Shown one piece after another: positions 28,401 to 43,400 of a stretch of DNA of 64,000 nt (within the stretch, counting starts at the first letter, position 1; each line of letters begins with the position of its first letter). The position numbers and the translations under genes are program-made. The notes beneath the pieces are model-generated. The model worked only from the letters and a program-made list of their open reading frames with translations, was not told the DNA's origin and did not search any database. Location: contig CM049307.1 in the NCBI GenBank assembly GCA_026874595.1, positions 63,392,370-63,456,369 on the forward strand, written 5' to 3'. The stretch comes from Sipunculus nudus (taxonomy: Eukaryota > Annelida > Sipuncula > Golfingiida > Sipunculidae).

Positions 28401-31400
28401 GGCCAGTGTATCCTTTTCTAGGTAATCTTCAGATTGTCTGTACAAAACATGCTGTGAAAATGTAATGCCGCTGTACACGAGTGACTCGAAAAAAGATTCA
28501 TCCATTTCTGGCCTGCTGATGGAGACTCCAGCAACTGAACACCAAACTGTGTATTACTTTTTTTTTTCCTTCTGACCCAAATATCAATAAGCTTCTCCCT
28601 TAGGCCACGGGTGATACATATTATGTTTGAATCCTATCCATCATATGTTAGGGGAGTTATTATGTAGAAACGAATTTGATTGTTCATCAAATTCTTTGCG
28701 AGTTATTGCATTAACATCATTTGAGAATTATCGCCTCTGTCAAGGTCATCCATCTTCAAACTTGACCTGGCCCTTCATAACAAACATTTCTGGTGCAAGT
28801 TCAGTGAGTGTTAGTCAAATTGTTTGCAAGCTATTTTGTTAACATCATTTTAGCATTATCACTTCTGTGACCTTGAAAAGCTATCAAGGTCACCCATCTT
28901 CAAACATGATATGGCCCATCAAAAGGTCCATCAGTGCCGTGAGTCTGGGGCCCTTATATGAAATACTTTTTAAGAGTTATTGTGTTAACAATGTGTGTCC
29001 TTTTGCATGCATATTTGCTAAGAGAGCGCAACTTTACTAGGTGTTCAGTAATGGTTTTTACCACATAACTTACAGAAAAATGGCTGACTATGACCATATA
29101 TCATGCCTCGTTGCTGTTGACATGAGGACCTGTCCTACTGTTAAGGTGTAACAAACAATTATGGTTACAATTATGATATCTGCCCTGCTGAAAGAAAATT
29201 TAGGACCAAACTGTGAATAACTTTTTATTATCTTTGACCTCCGGACCCCAAAGTTGATAGGGATCTTCCATAATTGTTGGTTAACACATATTTCAGGTTT
29301 GAAGTCAATCCATCAATCCTAACTGGAGTCATCATCCGGTAAATAATTTGTGGACGGATGGATGGACGGACGGCTAGACAGACAAACAAACAGGCTGATT
29401 ACTATAGGGCACCCGCTTTTCAAGCGGGACCCTAATAAACCTAGATTTCCATAGATCTGACTTGAAGATCAAGGTCAAGAATTTTAAAATCATCTGAGAA
29501 CATGGCAGAAACAACTGGTGTGTCAAATTTGGGATATAATAAATATACAAGTTTTCAGCACAACAGAAGAAACCATAGTTGAGAAACTGATATCATGATA
29601 TAATTTGGCATGCAGTCTCAAAAACAAAGGAATAAAATGCCACAAAAATTGTCTTACAAGTGGCACTACAAGTCTTCAGGAACTGATAAAACAAGTTATG
29701 ATCAATAAATATACAAGGTTTCTGAACACTAGAAAAAACCAAAGCAAGGCGTAAATATTAGAAAATATACAGGTGATGTGGTGGTGCCACCAATACATGC
29801 AGCTGATGAAACTGTGCATGATCAATAACCAAAGCAAGATTCATGGCTATCTGTGCATGCATTTGGTATTGAGATAATGGGCTTTTGTATCAACTTTTTA
29901 ATTATTCATGTGTACAAAAATAGGCCTCATAACTCAGAGAATATAGGCTGTAGTGACCTAATTTCTGGTTTATAAGGAGATATTTACAGTACCCATATGG
30001 ATATTAAGTTACCGGTAGAAGCTTCTAGGTCTTACCATTAAGAAATGTGCCCGAACAACCGTACAGCTGATGGACAAAGTGTGATCACTGTATCTCAGAT
30101 GACTTACAGTATATATCCAAATCTCATTTATTTTATTATGAGCCTGCAGTTTGATGACATCTGTATTTGGGCTGGGGAAAAAAATTGATTTTGATTTTTC
30201 TTTTCTGGTCATGCATGCTTTCTGATGAAGATTTGACCTGGGAATATCTGTACTGAATAACATATTATCTAATCCCATTACAAGACTTAATATACTAGTC
30301 ATGAAAAAATCCAAACCAAATTCTGCCATTACTCAGTCTAGATAATCAGTAAAAGGATTCAATACATAATGTCATCTAAGCAATCTAAATTTCATTATGG
30401 GAACTTTGGTATCTGGGATTTGAAAAGAACAAACTTAATGTACATCAATGTAACCAGGGCAACAGAAAGTTGACTGCCTGACAAACACACTACAAATACT
30501 TCAAAACCTCTGAGTGATGGAGCCATTATTAATTTTGTGTTATACAGAAATTCTGAATGAAAAGCAAACAAGTATTGTCTTTCATGTAAAAAAAAACGTA
30601 ATATACCTTGAGCTTGGGAATATGTGCATAAACTTCATCAAATTGATTTACATATGATTGCTCTCACATGTAATGCTTACAGATAATATTGTGACAGTTA
30701 CGGCAAAAACCTGACCAGCAGTAATTGATAAATATATCTATAAAACATTCAAGCAATGTGACACAATTTCTAGAAAGTTAACAAGCTTGTCCTTCCCTAA
30801 AGTCACTCGGCTGGCAGCATCAACTCAGATAAAGAGATGGAACTATATAGGTTTAATACTATATATAGGTCTCTTTGAACATATTTGGGAAAATCACATC
30901 TAAATCTGAATGCCACTAAGGCGTATTGGATCCAAAACTGAAAACTTCTACCCATTATTCATGGTGAATTTCACTCCACCGGCCATTCACCAAGAAAAGT
31001 GTTACAAATTGCCAACACTGATAAATCCAATCAATCATTTGACGGAGACAAGCTCTTCCCTGGTAAAACTGTCTCATTTAGTTCCTTCATGTCATACCTT
31101 CCACCACTTCCTGCTACAAAACCACTGATCAACCAACACTGGTGAGATCAAAGCTGCTCTGTGTTGCAGCCTGAGGGTATATTTTAGTGAACTAGATGGA
31201 TCATGTTTCTGCTATATACAAAGATGCACATCCTCAGAGGACACAGAGAAAGGATGAGTGATGTGACAATAATAAAGACAGCCTGTGGCAGCGATTCTTA
31301 TCATTTATATGCATGGTCTGCTCTACATGTCACAGGCCACTATATCTCCATTAAACCATTAGTCACACACATCCAGCAGAATTCCTTACCTCTTGATCTG

Positions 31401-34400
31401 CATTTAAAACTACAAGTCTAGTGCTAGGGCTTTCAAAGTATAAGAAACTGGAAGTCATTAATTATATTTTAATCAATGAAACTGCTGAAAAGCACATAAT
31501 TCTTGAATATTTTTTTAATCAATAAAGATTACTTAGCAGTGATAAAATGGGATCTTTGAAACTTCTGAACACCAGGACACAGCAACCATGATTTTTTTCT
31601 CTAAATCTGAGGAAAACTTACTCGGAGATTCAAATACTATTTTAATTTTTTCAAGAAAAAGTCATAAAAGATTGGTAAAATGAGGTCCCAATTTTCATGT
31701 TTTCAAGGATACCTCAAATGCATTAATATACAAAACTGAACAATTACCAGGTCAATAGTTATCATTCACACATAGCAAGCACCTAGATGGAATATTAATT
31801 AAGGGCAAGAACAACATGTATGTGTGTACCCATACTGATGATTGCAAATAAACATCAAATGAACATTCAAACATTCTTAATTCACACAAGAACTAAATGA
31901 GAGAATATAAAATGTTAAAGTCACTGAATTTGATTAATATTCTGCATCTGGATAAGTCCCAGACTTGTTAAAACTATCAAGTTTTTAATATAGCTTATAA
32001 ACTTGTGATGGAAAATTTAGGCCAGGAATATATATATATTTTCCTGCTTTTTGAATACATCTACATCTGTTTACCGTGAAACTACGGGGTAATATTGGTC
32101 CAAAGAATTGGTAATTGTTGAATATTTTCAGGCAGATAACATGTATAGAACTTACATGTTCACACAGTATTTAAAGAAGATATATGCATATGTCACTGCC
32201 TGCATTTATTTTGATAACTGTCAATTTGTATGCATTCACTGTCTTTTCTATTTTTACATTGTTTAATTTAGTATTAAGTCAATACAGAGGTTTATAAGAA
32301 ACCTTAATTAGCCAGAATCAGTTAATTTTTATTATTGAGTTCTCTGTGTTTATATTAAGATTGTTTATTTAACTGACTGTATTCAGATCATCTTAATTCA
32401 GTTTTTAAATAAGAACTATAATTCTGCTGAATCATGTTTGGATTTGTAGGCCCTGTGGCCAATTTTTCCTGAATAAAGTTCTGTTCTGTTCTATTGGTCC
32501 AAAGCATCCCTGCCTGCCTCAGAGACCAGATATGTTTTGTCTGCTTGTCCTGACCAGGAGTGCTCGAGGTTGCCTTTCAATGTGGCCAGCTACCACGTAC
32601 AGCCATCAAATATTAATGTGACAGTTCCTGAATCAGGCTGTGGGGATAAGCTGATCACCCGCAGGAGCACCCAGAATCACCAAAACCAAATTATGAATTT
32701 TAATTGACTTGGGCAGCCTGAAAGACAGACACAAATACCAGGCCTTGATCAATTTATACTCCTTCCCCTTGTCTCAATAGTACTGACCTGGAAAACCAAA
32801 TATCACTCCACTCACTGTAATACTGGTAATGTCAGGATCAGGTAATAAAAAGAACAGCTCATGATCAGCAAAGGAATGGTTCTGACAGCATTTTAAGCGT
32901 ACACTGTTTGGCATAATCTCACTGAGAAACCAAGTCACAGTGAACTTACTTTATGTCTGCTGAAAGTATTTTACCATAGATGTCTTCCAAGAAATATTTC
33001 ACAGCTGCCATGGTTGTGAAACATGCCTTTTTTTTAATTTGTGGAGACTGTGGTCGACTGATTGCTATAGCTTGGTTCACTTGTGGTCTGCTGAGATAAA
33101 AATTGTCAAATTTTGTACAATTATTGATCCCTTTTTAATTTTTTTACAAAATGGCCAGTGCTATTGTCTATTTGGCAATGCTTCTCTGAAACTAAGAGAC
33201 TGAAAGCCTTACTTCAATCCCAGTCTGCAACAAACCAAGAAAGAAAAGTACCAGTGGTCCTCAGGTGAAGGGGCTCAGATCAATTAGACATGGTGAAAGG
33301 GAGAAAAACAAACTATCATGAACAGCAGTTATTTCAGGACATTTACTAATGCATATACCTGAAGGTACCTGCAGCCAAAATTACAGGTCTTAATCAGAAA
33401 AAGTTTTTCTTGATATGGCTTATAAACTTAATTAAGTATGTGTAACATCTGAAGAGGTAAATTTCAGTTTGGGACTACATGACTATCATTATATGTGGGG
33501 AACATTTGATTCTGTATTTTTGCCTTTGTTAACATTTTCCCAACAGGAAACCATTAATCATCTGTTATCAACAAATTTGTATTATTTGTTGCACATTACA
33601 AAAGTATGAAAAGGCTGATTTAAGTGTATTAGCCACACTAAGGCTTGATACAAAATGTTTTTTCATGCTTTCAAGTTTACCAACTGTGCAATATAAAGTG
33701 AAGGATCTGTTTACTATTAATCTGCTGTTAGATAGAAGTCATACTGTTTTCTTTATGCATTCAGCAGTGTTCATGGATGATAAGTGAGCACACGCCTGAC
33801 CTCATCAAGCATGATATAAACCAAGTCATAAAAAACACCTGGGAATGGCAAGAGACTCCCATAAAGCACAGTACTCTGCATTACACATCTGTGTTGATTC
33901 CTCTAGGACAGACAAGTAATTTCACAGAGAAATCCCCAGGATGATGATGAGACAATTATATGTAAGGAATGATCCATTGAGGACTCAAATTCATAACCTC
34001 GGACCTAGAGGATTAGATTTACCTTAAAACAGTATCATGACCGATCTATATATGCCTCAACTTTGTGTCTGCTCAAAGTGTAGATTTACATAAAAACATG
34101 TTTCACAAATGATCCTTTAAATGCCTCGTATGTGTTAGAATGTCAGATTTACCTGATAGCAATTTTCTAAGATGTAAAGCACCAAATCAGTGTTTCATCA
34201 ATAGCTTTGGCTGCCAGCTTGCTCTTTAAATTCAGGATGGAGACACCAGCTCCATGGAGGCACAGAATGTAAACATACCAATTACACTAACATGTCTTTA
34301 TGATTTATTTGATAAACCCATCCAGTTCCCAATGTCACAATCAAAGTCCCCTGATGTCATCTGTTGGCAGATCTGTGTTTTTCTGACTCCCTCTAAGGAC

Positions 34401-37400
34401 CCAGCATGTCACTTACTGAATGTTAACAATGCAAAATCAACAGCAATCATCCCATAGGAGAAATTCCTGTGTATAAATGACTGGAGATCACCATTTCTCT
34501 CAGCCTGGGCTTCAATCAGAATGGCAGGTACACTGTCTACAATCCAGTTCATCAATAATACCATGATCTGATGTAGTCTGTGGAGACCACACATATGACC
34601 CAGATTTACAAGATTACAGTCAGAGGAATTTGTTAATTTCAGTTTTTTCAAGGGCAAGTTGATATTCTTAAATTATTAAGATGGTAAACCTGCACACTGA
34701 ATGACTGCCAAAATTAAAACCAGCACAGAGAATAAGGCTCCTTCTATAATGACTGTATAGTCGACATATTCCCTTTCATTAAGGAATAAACTTTCCTTTA
34801 CATTAGCTATTAGGTTTTAATTGTATAACTTAGGAAATGAGACAAGTTGTTCAATATTAATGGAAGAACATCTTTTGTATAATACATCAAAGGCAGACAA
34901 TTGCATCTTATGCACCACTGGCCTTTTTAGACCCATCAGCTGAAAGAAGAACAGTAACACAAGTCTCTTGTACTAACAGGATCAGCTGGAAACAGCCTCT
35001 AGAGAATCACTTCCCTTTTTCTTTCTATAGTTCTATTTGATTTTTGTCCTTAATTATTGCTTTCCATCAAAAGTGATTATAATACGTAAAGTTCTATGGC
35101 TGAAATTTTCAAAAATATTAAACAAAACACTGGCGGATTTAATTTTTAATGACTATATGCAGGCAGAGATCACAGGAAAATCACAGAAACTACTTGAACT
35201 CCCTTTCAACAGACTGAAAAGTATATAATTCTACTGATGCTGGATCATTTTTCAGATCACCTCCAAATTTAATCATCTCTTTCTGACCTAAAGACCCACA
35301 TATTCTTCATTCTACCAATTAAACTACTCCACCAGACATCAGCAACAAGGATAGGCCAATCAACTCTTTATTTCCTTATGGTTAACCTCCTGACAAAAAA
35401 AAAACTTTACAGGATTAACTTGTACACAACCAAAATATGAGCCAGAACTTCTAAGACAGACAAAGAATGATGATTATAAACATAACCTCTGTTGAACTTG
35501 GTTGAAGTATGCTACACTACCATGGCTTGAACATACAACTGTTGCAAGTGTTATGGCAATTATTGTCCATACCTGAGTACCCATGTCCTCATGATGTTTT
35601 TTCACATAGGAATGGTACTTTCCAGCTTTATTTGAAAGACACAGTCCTCAGTACGTGGACAAAAACAATGCAACAGAGTTGCAAAAGAAAATACTTTTTG
35701 CTAGATATTATATACAACAGTAGCAGAATATCTCCATATACTTAAGAAAAATGCTATATGTAAGAAATATTCTTAAAACAATTATCACAAAAAAACATAT
35801 TGGCACTTGGAGAGACTATAAAGCCTGCAGAGTTAGCAAACATTCTCTTCAAGTTTCACATTTACAAACTCATTATTAAACTGGCCTAGGTCATGTATTA
35901 ATTGGCTCCTCACAGAAAATTATGTTTGGCCCATAAGAATACATAAACAGAAAAGTCTATGCAGAGAAATATTCACTGAAATTATATGCAGGCTGTCAAG
36001 CCATCTTACCTTTCCTTCTTTTTTGTCTGTCCTATTTTTCGTACTTTTTCTTGAAAATTCCTACTTGTTCTAATTTATTCCCACTTTTTTGCTTTGCACT
36101 ATAACATGGAATGTCCTCAAACTGAAAAATACTGTGAAATTTCCCTTTTTAAGTAAACAATTCTAGGTGATTTTTTAGCCCCTATGATTTCAGAACTGCA
36201 GGTACAAGCTTGGCACAATGTACAATGTTCTCAGTAATATAACTGTTGATTCTACATTTCTCTGTCAAGAATGAGCAGGGATCATGTTGTGACATGTGTG
36301 ATTTCAGTTCTACTTTTGTCTTACATTTTCATGAGTGTATGCTTGACAGCCTGTGTCTGTGTAATGTCTGAATACAGAATTTTTTGAATTCTTAATACAG
36401 AAGAATGTTGTACCTCTCTTCTGAATTAGGGTATTAGCAGTATTATATACACAGTTCAGCAACACCCAGTTAAAATACAAAACAAATTGTTTTATGTTGA
36501 ATCATTATTTGTATAATTAACAGTCTTAACATAATAAATATTTAATTAAATATAAAATATATACCAGTACTTTTGCAGAACATTGTGGAAAAAGGAAAAT
36601 CTTGCCCCATTAATCAGTCACAAACTAAGTCTTCATATGATTTATATCAGCAATGGGAGCTGAATCTTCACAAAGTCCTTTCAAATTTATTTTCCTTGAA
36701 CATTAACTGCAGCAAATGATAAGGATTCTGGCTGGAACAAGCACCTGCTGGCAGCATCCATACGGCACTGCTGGAAGTTGTGAAGGTTCAGCTCTGTGAT
36801 CATGCTTCTAGGTTAACACTCATCATGCTTGTAGTTTGTATCCGCTTCCTTAATGTACTCAAGAGGAAACAAGCAAGGCCGTGGTCATTAAAACTCTCGC
36901 GTTTTATACCTCACAATAAAATGACTAAGGAAATGACACAGCTTGCCTCATGTTAAACTTGATTAATAAAGATTAACACTCAAGGAAAATATCTGATTCT
37001 CTGAACAATTAAAGAGTTAATTACAATTCTCAAGTAAACTTTGGCTTTTAAGTCCTGGGAGTAACATAACAATGACAAACGTTAAAGTTTATTTATTGAT
37101 AGTTAAACTCGCAGTTGTAGAAATGACTGGCATCAGAGATCACACAGTATCCCTAGATGTAGGGATATATGCACCCTGTTTTCTAATCCATATCTACTGA
37201 CATGCTGTTTATGTGAGATCAACAGACTTATTCAACAGATGTGGCTAAATATATATTGACACACCAAATTTCAGGACAATTCAAAAGGCCAAGTGAACAA
37301 GTAAAATTTCATAGAAATACGATTGCAGATGACACCACAAGTCACTGGTACAATGTTTACAGGAATTAGAGTTCAATCAAAATTTTTCAATGAAGCCTTT

Positions 37401-40400
37401 ACTTAGAATGCTTATCAAAAACATGTTTAAGTGGAACAACAAGCAAGTACAAAAGAAAATGGTAGTTAAGGTGCAGGGAAATACACACTTTCAGAACATA
37501 AGATAAAGATGTTTGAGTGAAATCTCATATTTTGTATCAATTGTACTCCAAACTCAAATTTCTTAATTGCAATAATGGGTAAAATAAAAAATGGGAGAAG
37601 AATATAGGTACACCAGTAGTCTTGCATACGAGATATTTTAAATACTAAGCTATATAAGAGCTAGTGCTTTAGTCAAACAAATTTCTGGAAAATTCACTGA
37701 AGCAAACTTAAGATATATCAAATAGTCTAAATGATTTTCAACCCAAAATATAACAATTCAAGGTAAAGGTCACTCAAAAAATATCATGGCCCCAGACTAA
37801 ATCAGCTTCATCCTCTGGCCCATTTCTTCATACTGGTCAAATGTGAAAAAGTTATCTTGCTTCCAAGAATTGTCTGCTGAATCCAAAGTATCTCTGCCTC
37901 CTGGCTAGAAAAGGTGGAATATTGAACTACCGGTACAGGACTGTCTAATGTGGAGTTAACTATTATAGTATAATGCCTAGCAGCTCCATTTTTTGGTTAA
38001 CTTTACTTTCACTTTCTGATATGAACATTTTTCTATTTTTCCATAATTTGAAATATGAAATTTCTATCACTCCTTGATCAGCAAAGCGGAAAATACCACT
38101 ACTCTGATAACTGATGCCACATTAAATGCAAGCAGCAATATCTCAGTGTTAACAAGTTCACAATTAATTAGCCAATTGCCAGGCATGAATTAATCACAGC
38201 TCTTGACACAAGGTGATCAATCACTTAATATTTCAATTGAAGAACAAGTGATTGATAAATTAATTAACAAGCCTACCCTAAAACACAAGCTAGTGACCCT
38301 AGGGTAATGCTACTCAGTTGCAACATTAATACCATTTTTTATTAAAAATATATATATAACAATAATGTGTTACAATGAAAGAGAGAGCACCGATTTTTTT
38401 TATAAAAAAATAAAATTCTACAAATCATAAATCTTAAAATATAATCTGAATTTACAAATTTTTACTCCAGTGCAATTGGTATAAATTTTGATGCACTGAA
38501 TATTACCTGTTAAACAAGCATAATTATACAGCTGAAAATAATCTACAGTTGACAATGAACTTTTAAATTCAAACAAGCCATAAAATATCATTCATCCTCT
38601 AGCAAACATGAAACGTTCTTAAACCATTCTGGTCCTCATATCAAACGAAGGCAAGGTAAGAAAACGGGCCAAAGGGGGTCCAAATGTCAAGTACATAGAC
38701 TCTACAGCATACTAATCTGGTACAATAATGCTGCTCAGTTGTTCAGTGATGACTTTTTAATCATGGCACTCCACTCCCGGCGATGACGAATTGCACATGG
38801 AAAGCTCATAATAACAGACCATCTTCTGACTGTAAAAGATTTATCCATTGTCTGCCTGATGGTTTGAACCTTTGGACTGTGGCGTTAGCGTACTGCTTTA
38901 ATATATAAGAAATCAAGTGCACTATTATGCCCATCCAGACTGCAGTATTGATCTAGGATTCATAAGATATTCTGTATGGTGTGTACTAGCTGTTCCCCTT
39001 CTAAAATAAATACTCTAGAAAAGCCATGTGTCGGTTTAGGGAATGACACATAAAACCAGCTTAGTTTCTTGATATTTTTCACATTTATGGCAAAATTTTA
39101 GGAAATCTCCTTCCTCTGAACAAATTAATCTACATGATGAAATATTACTTTTACATGAGGACCTAGGTCTGAATGAGCCAAGATAACTGATCATAAAAAT
39201 TGATATTCTGTTATCTTGAACCAATTTTTTAATATTTTACTCTTTCTGAAAACAAGTGACCAATGTAGCATGATGCTAACACTATTGAATATAGAGCTTG
39301 CAAGATTTTCTGATTTTCTATTAATTAAGAAATTATCAATAATAATCAACTGCACCTGGACAAATTAACAAATGTGAAAATTTCTGCTGAAGCCATACCT
39401 TAATTCATGGCACCAGTGCAAATGAACTTAATTGAGAAATGAACATGCAAAACTAGTAACATTTAATTAGCTTCATAATCTCTAAACTTTTTAAATTTTG
39501 CTATGTAAAACTTATAATATAAAGAACAATGTCTTTTTCTCAATCATGTCAAAGTCTACACTGAAAACATTTTCTCGAGTGAATGCCCAAACATCATTCT
39601 AAAAGAAGTTGATAAACTGATAAAAAAGAAATGCGAGCCAGAAAATGCTGCACATGTCCAGATACATGCAGGCATACATTATAGTCTGCTTTGTACTGTA
39701 GGCCCAGAAATCCTTACTTATTGTTTGCATTACAAAATGCTACTGAAATCTGTCATAAAAATGTGGTGAACTATGCAGATACATCCCAAACAAACCATAC
39801 TGCATCTCTGACAATAAATAAAAACACTTATACTAGTTATAGGAAATTAATGTTGGGAGTAATAAAAAGGACCATGTGATTCTATTGACGTGAGATGTCA
39901 CAAGTGTTCTCATATTGATGACCCATAAAGATGCTGCTGAACCTGTTACTGCCACGTCCCAAGCCTCACAACAAACAAGATCCCAGAGAAGAGACAAACA
40001 TCACCACAAGCTGAGCCGATGGCTTTAACTGATGCCACACCAATGTGATATGAATATTGATTGGCTGGAAGTGTTAAGGAAAATGGCTTGTTATAAATCA
40101 TTGGATGGCATGGTATAATATTCACCAGTGGTTGGTAGACAGCCCCACTGCCATGACTGTCATACATCTTAACTCAAGACATTCATAACCTGCAAGAAAA
40201 AAATAATCCCCGCCTTGTGTCTCTCAAAGACTACAGCAAAGTGTGAACCAAGTGTATCACTGGTTCTCCAGTCAGACATAAATCAGGGGATCATGTTTAT
40301 GTATATGTTTGTGTGTGTGTTGAGGTAACATGCACAAACATTTCTGCATCAATGTAACAAAAATTAAAATCAAAAGATTCCAGAATCCACAACAAAACCC

Positions 40401-43400
40401 ATCACAATGATAAATTATATCACTAAGCCAGAATACTTTTCCTTCTTAGAATTTATTCTTTTATATCCTAGATTCTTTTAATTCTGTTTATCCTAATTGT
40501 CATAAAGAAACAACTTACAGAAGTAGGCCCCAAACAAACAAGTGACCCAGGGGTCATGATGCTCAGCTGACCAGGAAGACATTGACAAAAGTAATTTTAT
40601 CATCTGAATGTCAAATTTGAATGAAATACTTTTTCCAAACTTGACCTTTTGTATAAAATCATCCAATATTCATTGGGGTACTATGGAGCTCTGTAGCATG
40701 AAGGATATGGGTAACAGAGACCTATTTTTAAGGTTTACAAGATGACTTTTCAGGGGTCTCCCAGCATGTCAAAAAATAAAATTCTAGGTCCAGTTATTAT
40801 GATTTGTGCCTTGTTAACAAATCCAAATGTTTATTCTGGGGGGTATTTCAAAGCCGCATAGGATGAAGGATATGGGTAACAGAGATGTAATTTCAGGTGC
40901 ACAAGGAGACTTTTCAGGGGCCTCCCAGCATATCAAGAAAGGAGATTCTAGGTCAAGTCATTATAATTTGTGCTCTGTTAACAGATGACTAAATCTTTAT
41001 TCTGGGGAGTACTTCGGAGCCCCAGAGCATGAAGGATATGGGTAACAGGGACCTTATTTCGGGTTTCCATGTAGACCTTTTATGGGCTTCCCTGGAGGTG
41101 AGGACAGAAGATTCTAGGTCCAGTCATTATGATTTGTGCCCTGTTAATATATGACCAAATCTTTATTCTGGGGGGTACTTCAGAGCCCCATAGCTCACAG
41201 AATATGGGTAACAGGGACCTTATTTCGAGTTTCCATTTAGACCTTTTATGGGCTTCCCTGGAGGTGAGGACAGAAGATTCTAGGTCCAGTCATTATGATA
41301 TGTGCCCTGTTTACAGATGTTCACATTTTTAAAGGTCTCAAAAATAGAGAAAAAAATTCGTAAAAAATCGAAAAATACAGGTGGCGCCACCAGTCTTCAG
41401 GAACTGATGGAACCTCTCATGATCAATATGTATGCCAAAAATCATGACCATCAGTCAAGTAGTTAATGAGATATTGAAGTTTTTGTATGAAATTTTGGAC
41501 ATTTCTGGGGGGTACTTTGGGGCCCCATAGCTCAAAGGATATAGGTCACAGGACCTAATTTCAGGTTTACAAGGAGAATTTCCATAGACCTCCCAGGATT
41601 TCAAGTAAGAAGATTCCCGGTCTAGCGGTTACGATTTGTGCCCTGTTAACAGACAGACGCCTGGATGGCCAGACGGACGACGGACAAAAGGTCATCCCAA
41701 CAGCTCAGATGACTTTCAGTCAGCTGAGCTAAAAATTGAAAAAATACAGGTGGCGCCACCAGAATGCAGAAACTGATGAAACATTTCATGATCAATATCC
41801 ATGGAAAGAATCATGGTGATCAATATAATAACTGTTCAGATACTTGAGCTTTTGTATCAAATTTTCCATTATTCTGGGGGGTACTTCGGAGCCCCATAGC
41901 TCAGAGGTTATGGGTAACAGAGACCTAATTTCAAGTTTTTAAGGAAACTTTTCATGGGCCTCTCAGCATGTCAAGAGAGAAGATTCTAGGTCCAGTTGTT
42001 ACGATTTGTGCCATGTTAACAAAGGACCGCATCTTATGAGGTCTCAAAAATAGAGAAAAAAATTCGTAAAAATAAAAAAAAATACAGGTGGCGCCACCAT
42101 ACTGCAGAAACTGATGACACATTCCATGATCAATATCCATGCAAAGAATCATGGTGATCACTGCAATAGTTGTTTAGATACTTGAGCTTTTGTATCAAAT
42201 TGTCCATTATTCTGAGGGATACTTCAGATGACTTACAGTCAGCTGAGCTAAAAACACTTAATGGTCAATATTCATGCAAAGAATCATGATGATCTCCGTA
42301 TTAGTTGTTCAGATACTTCAGCTTTTGTATCAAATTGTCCATTATTCTGAGGGATACTTCAGAGTCCTATAGCTTGAAGGATATGGGTAACAGAGACCTA
42401 ATTTTAAGTTTCCACAGGCACTCTTCATGGGCCTCCTTGCATGACAAGAATGAAGTTTCTAGGTCCAGTTGTTGCAATTTGTACCCTCTTGATAGATAAC
42501 ATAGGTGGCGCCACCAGTCTGCAGGAACTGATGGAACATCTCATAATCAATATGTATGCCAAAAATCATGACCATCAGTGATGTAGTTATTGAGATATTG
42601 AAGTTTTTGTATGAAATTTTTGACTACTCTGGGGGGGTACTTTGGGGCCCCAGAGCTCGAAGGATATGGGTAACAGAGACCTAATTTCTGGTTTCCATGG
42701 AGACTTTTCATAGGTCTTCTAGTGTGTTGAGAATGAAGATTCTAGGTCCAGTCGTTACTATTTGTGCCATGCTAACAGATGACAGCATCCTTAAAGGTCT
42801 CAAAAATAGAGGAAAAAATCGTAAATCGAATGATACAGGTGGCGCCACCAGTCTGCAGGAACAGATGACACATCTCATGATCAATAGTTATGCCACAAAT
42901 CATGACCATCATTCAAGTAGTTAATGAGATATTGAAGTTTTTGTATGAAATTTTTTACTTTTCTTGGGGGTACTTTAGGGCTCCATAGCTCGAAGAATAT
43001 GGGTAACAGAGACCTAATTTCTGGTTTCCATGGAGACTTTTCATAGGTCTTCTAGTGTGTCGAGAATGAAGATTCTAGGTCCAGTCGTTATGATTTGTGC
43101 CACGTTAACAGATGTTCCAATTATGCCAAAAATCATGACCATCAGTCAAGTAGTTAATGAGATATTGAAGTTTTTGTATGAAATTTTGGACATTTCTGGG
43201 GGGTACTTTGGGGCCCCATAGCTCGAAGGATATGGGTAACAGAGACCTAATTTCTGGTTTCCAAGGAGATTTTTCATGGACCTCCAAGGATGTCCAGTAA
43301 GAAGATTCCAGTTCTAGCGGTTATGATTTGTGCCTGGTTAAGGGACAGACAGACGGACATACGGACAGACAGACAGATGGACAGACAGACAGACGGACAA

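Noticed and set aside
33960-34015. tRNA-like B box on the minus strand (ggttatgaatttgagtcc)
   Set aside because: No A box at the right distance and no cloverleaf.
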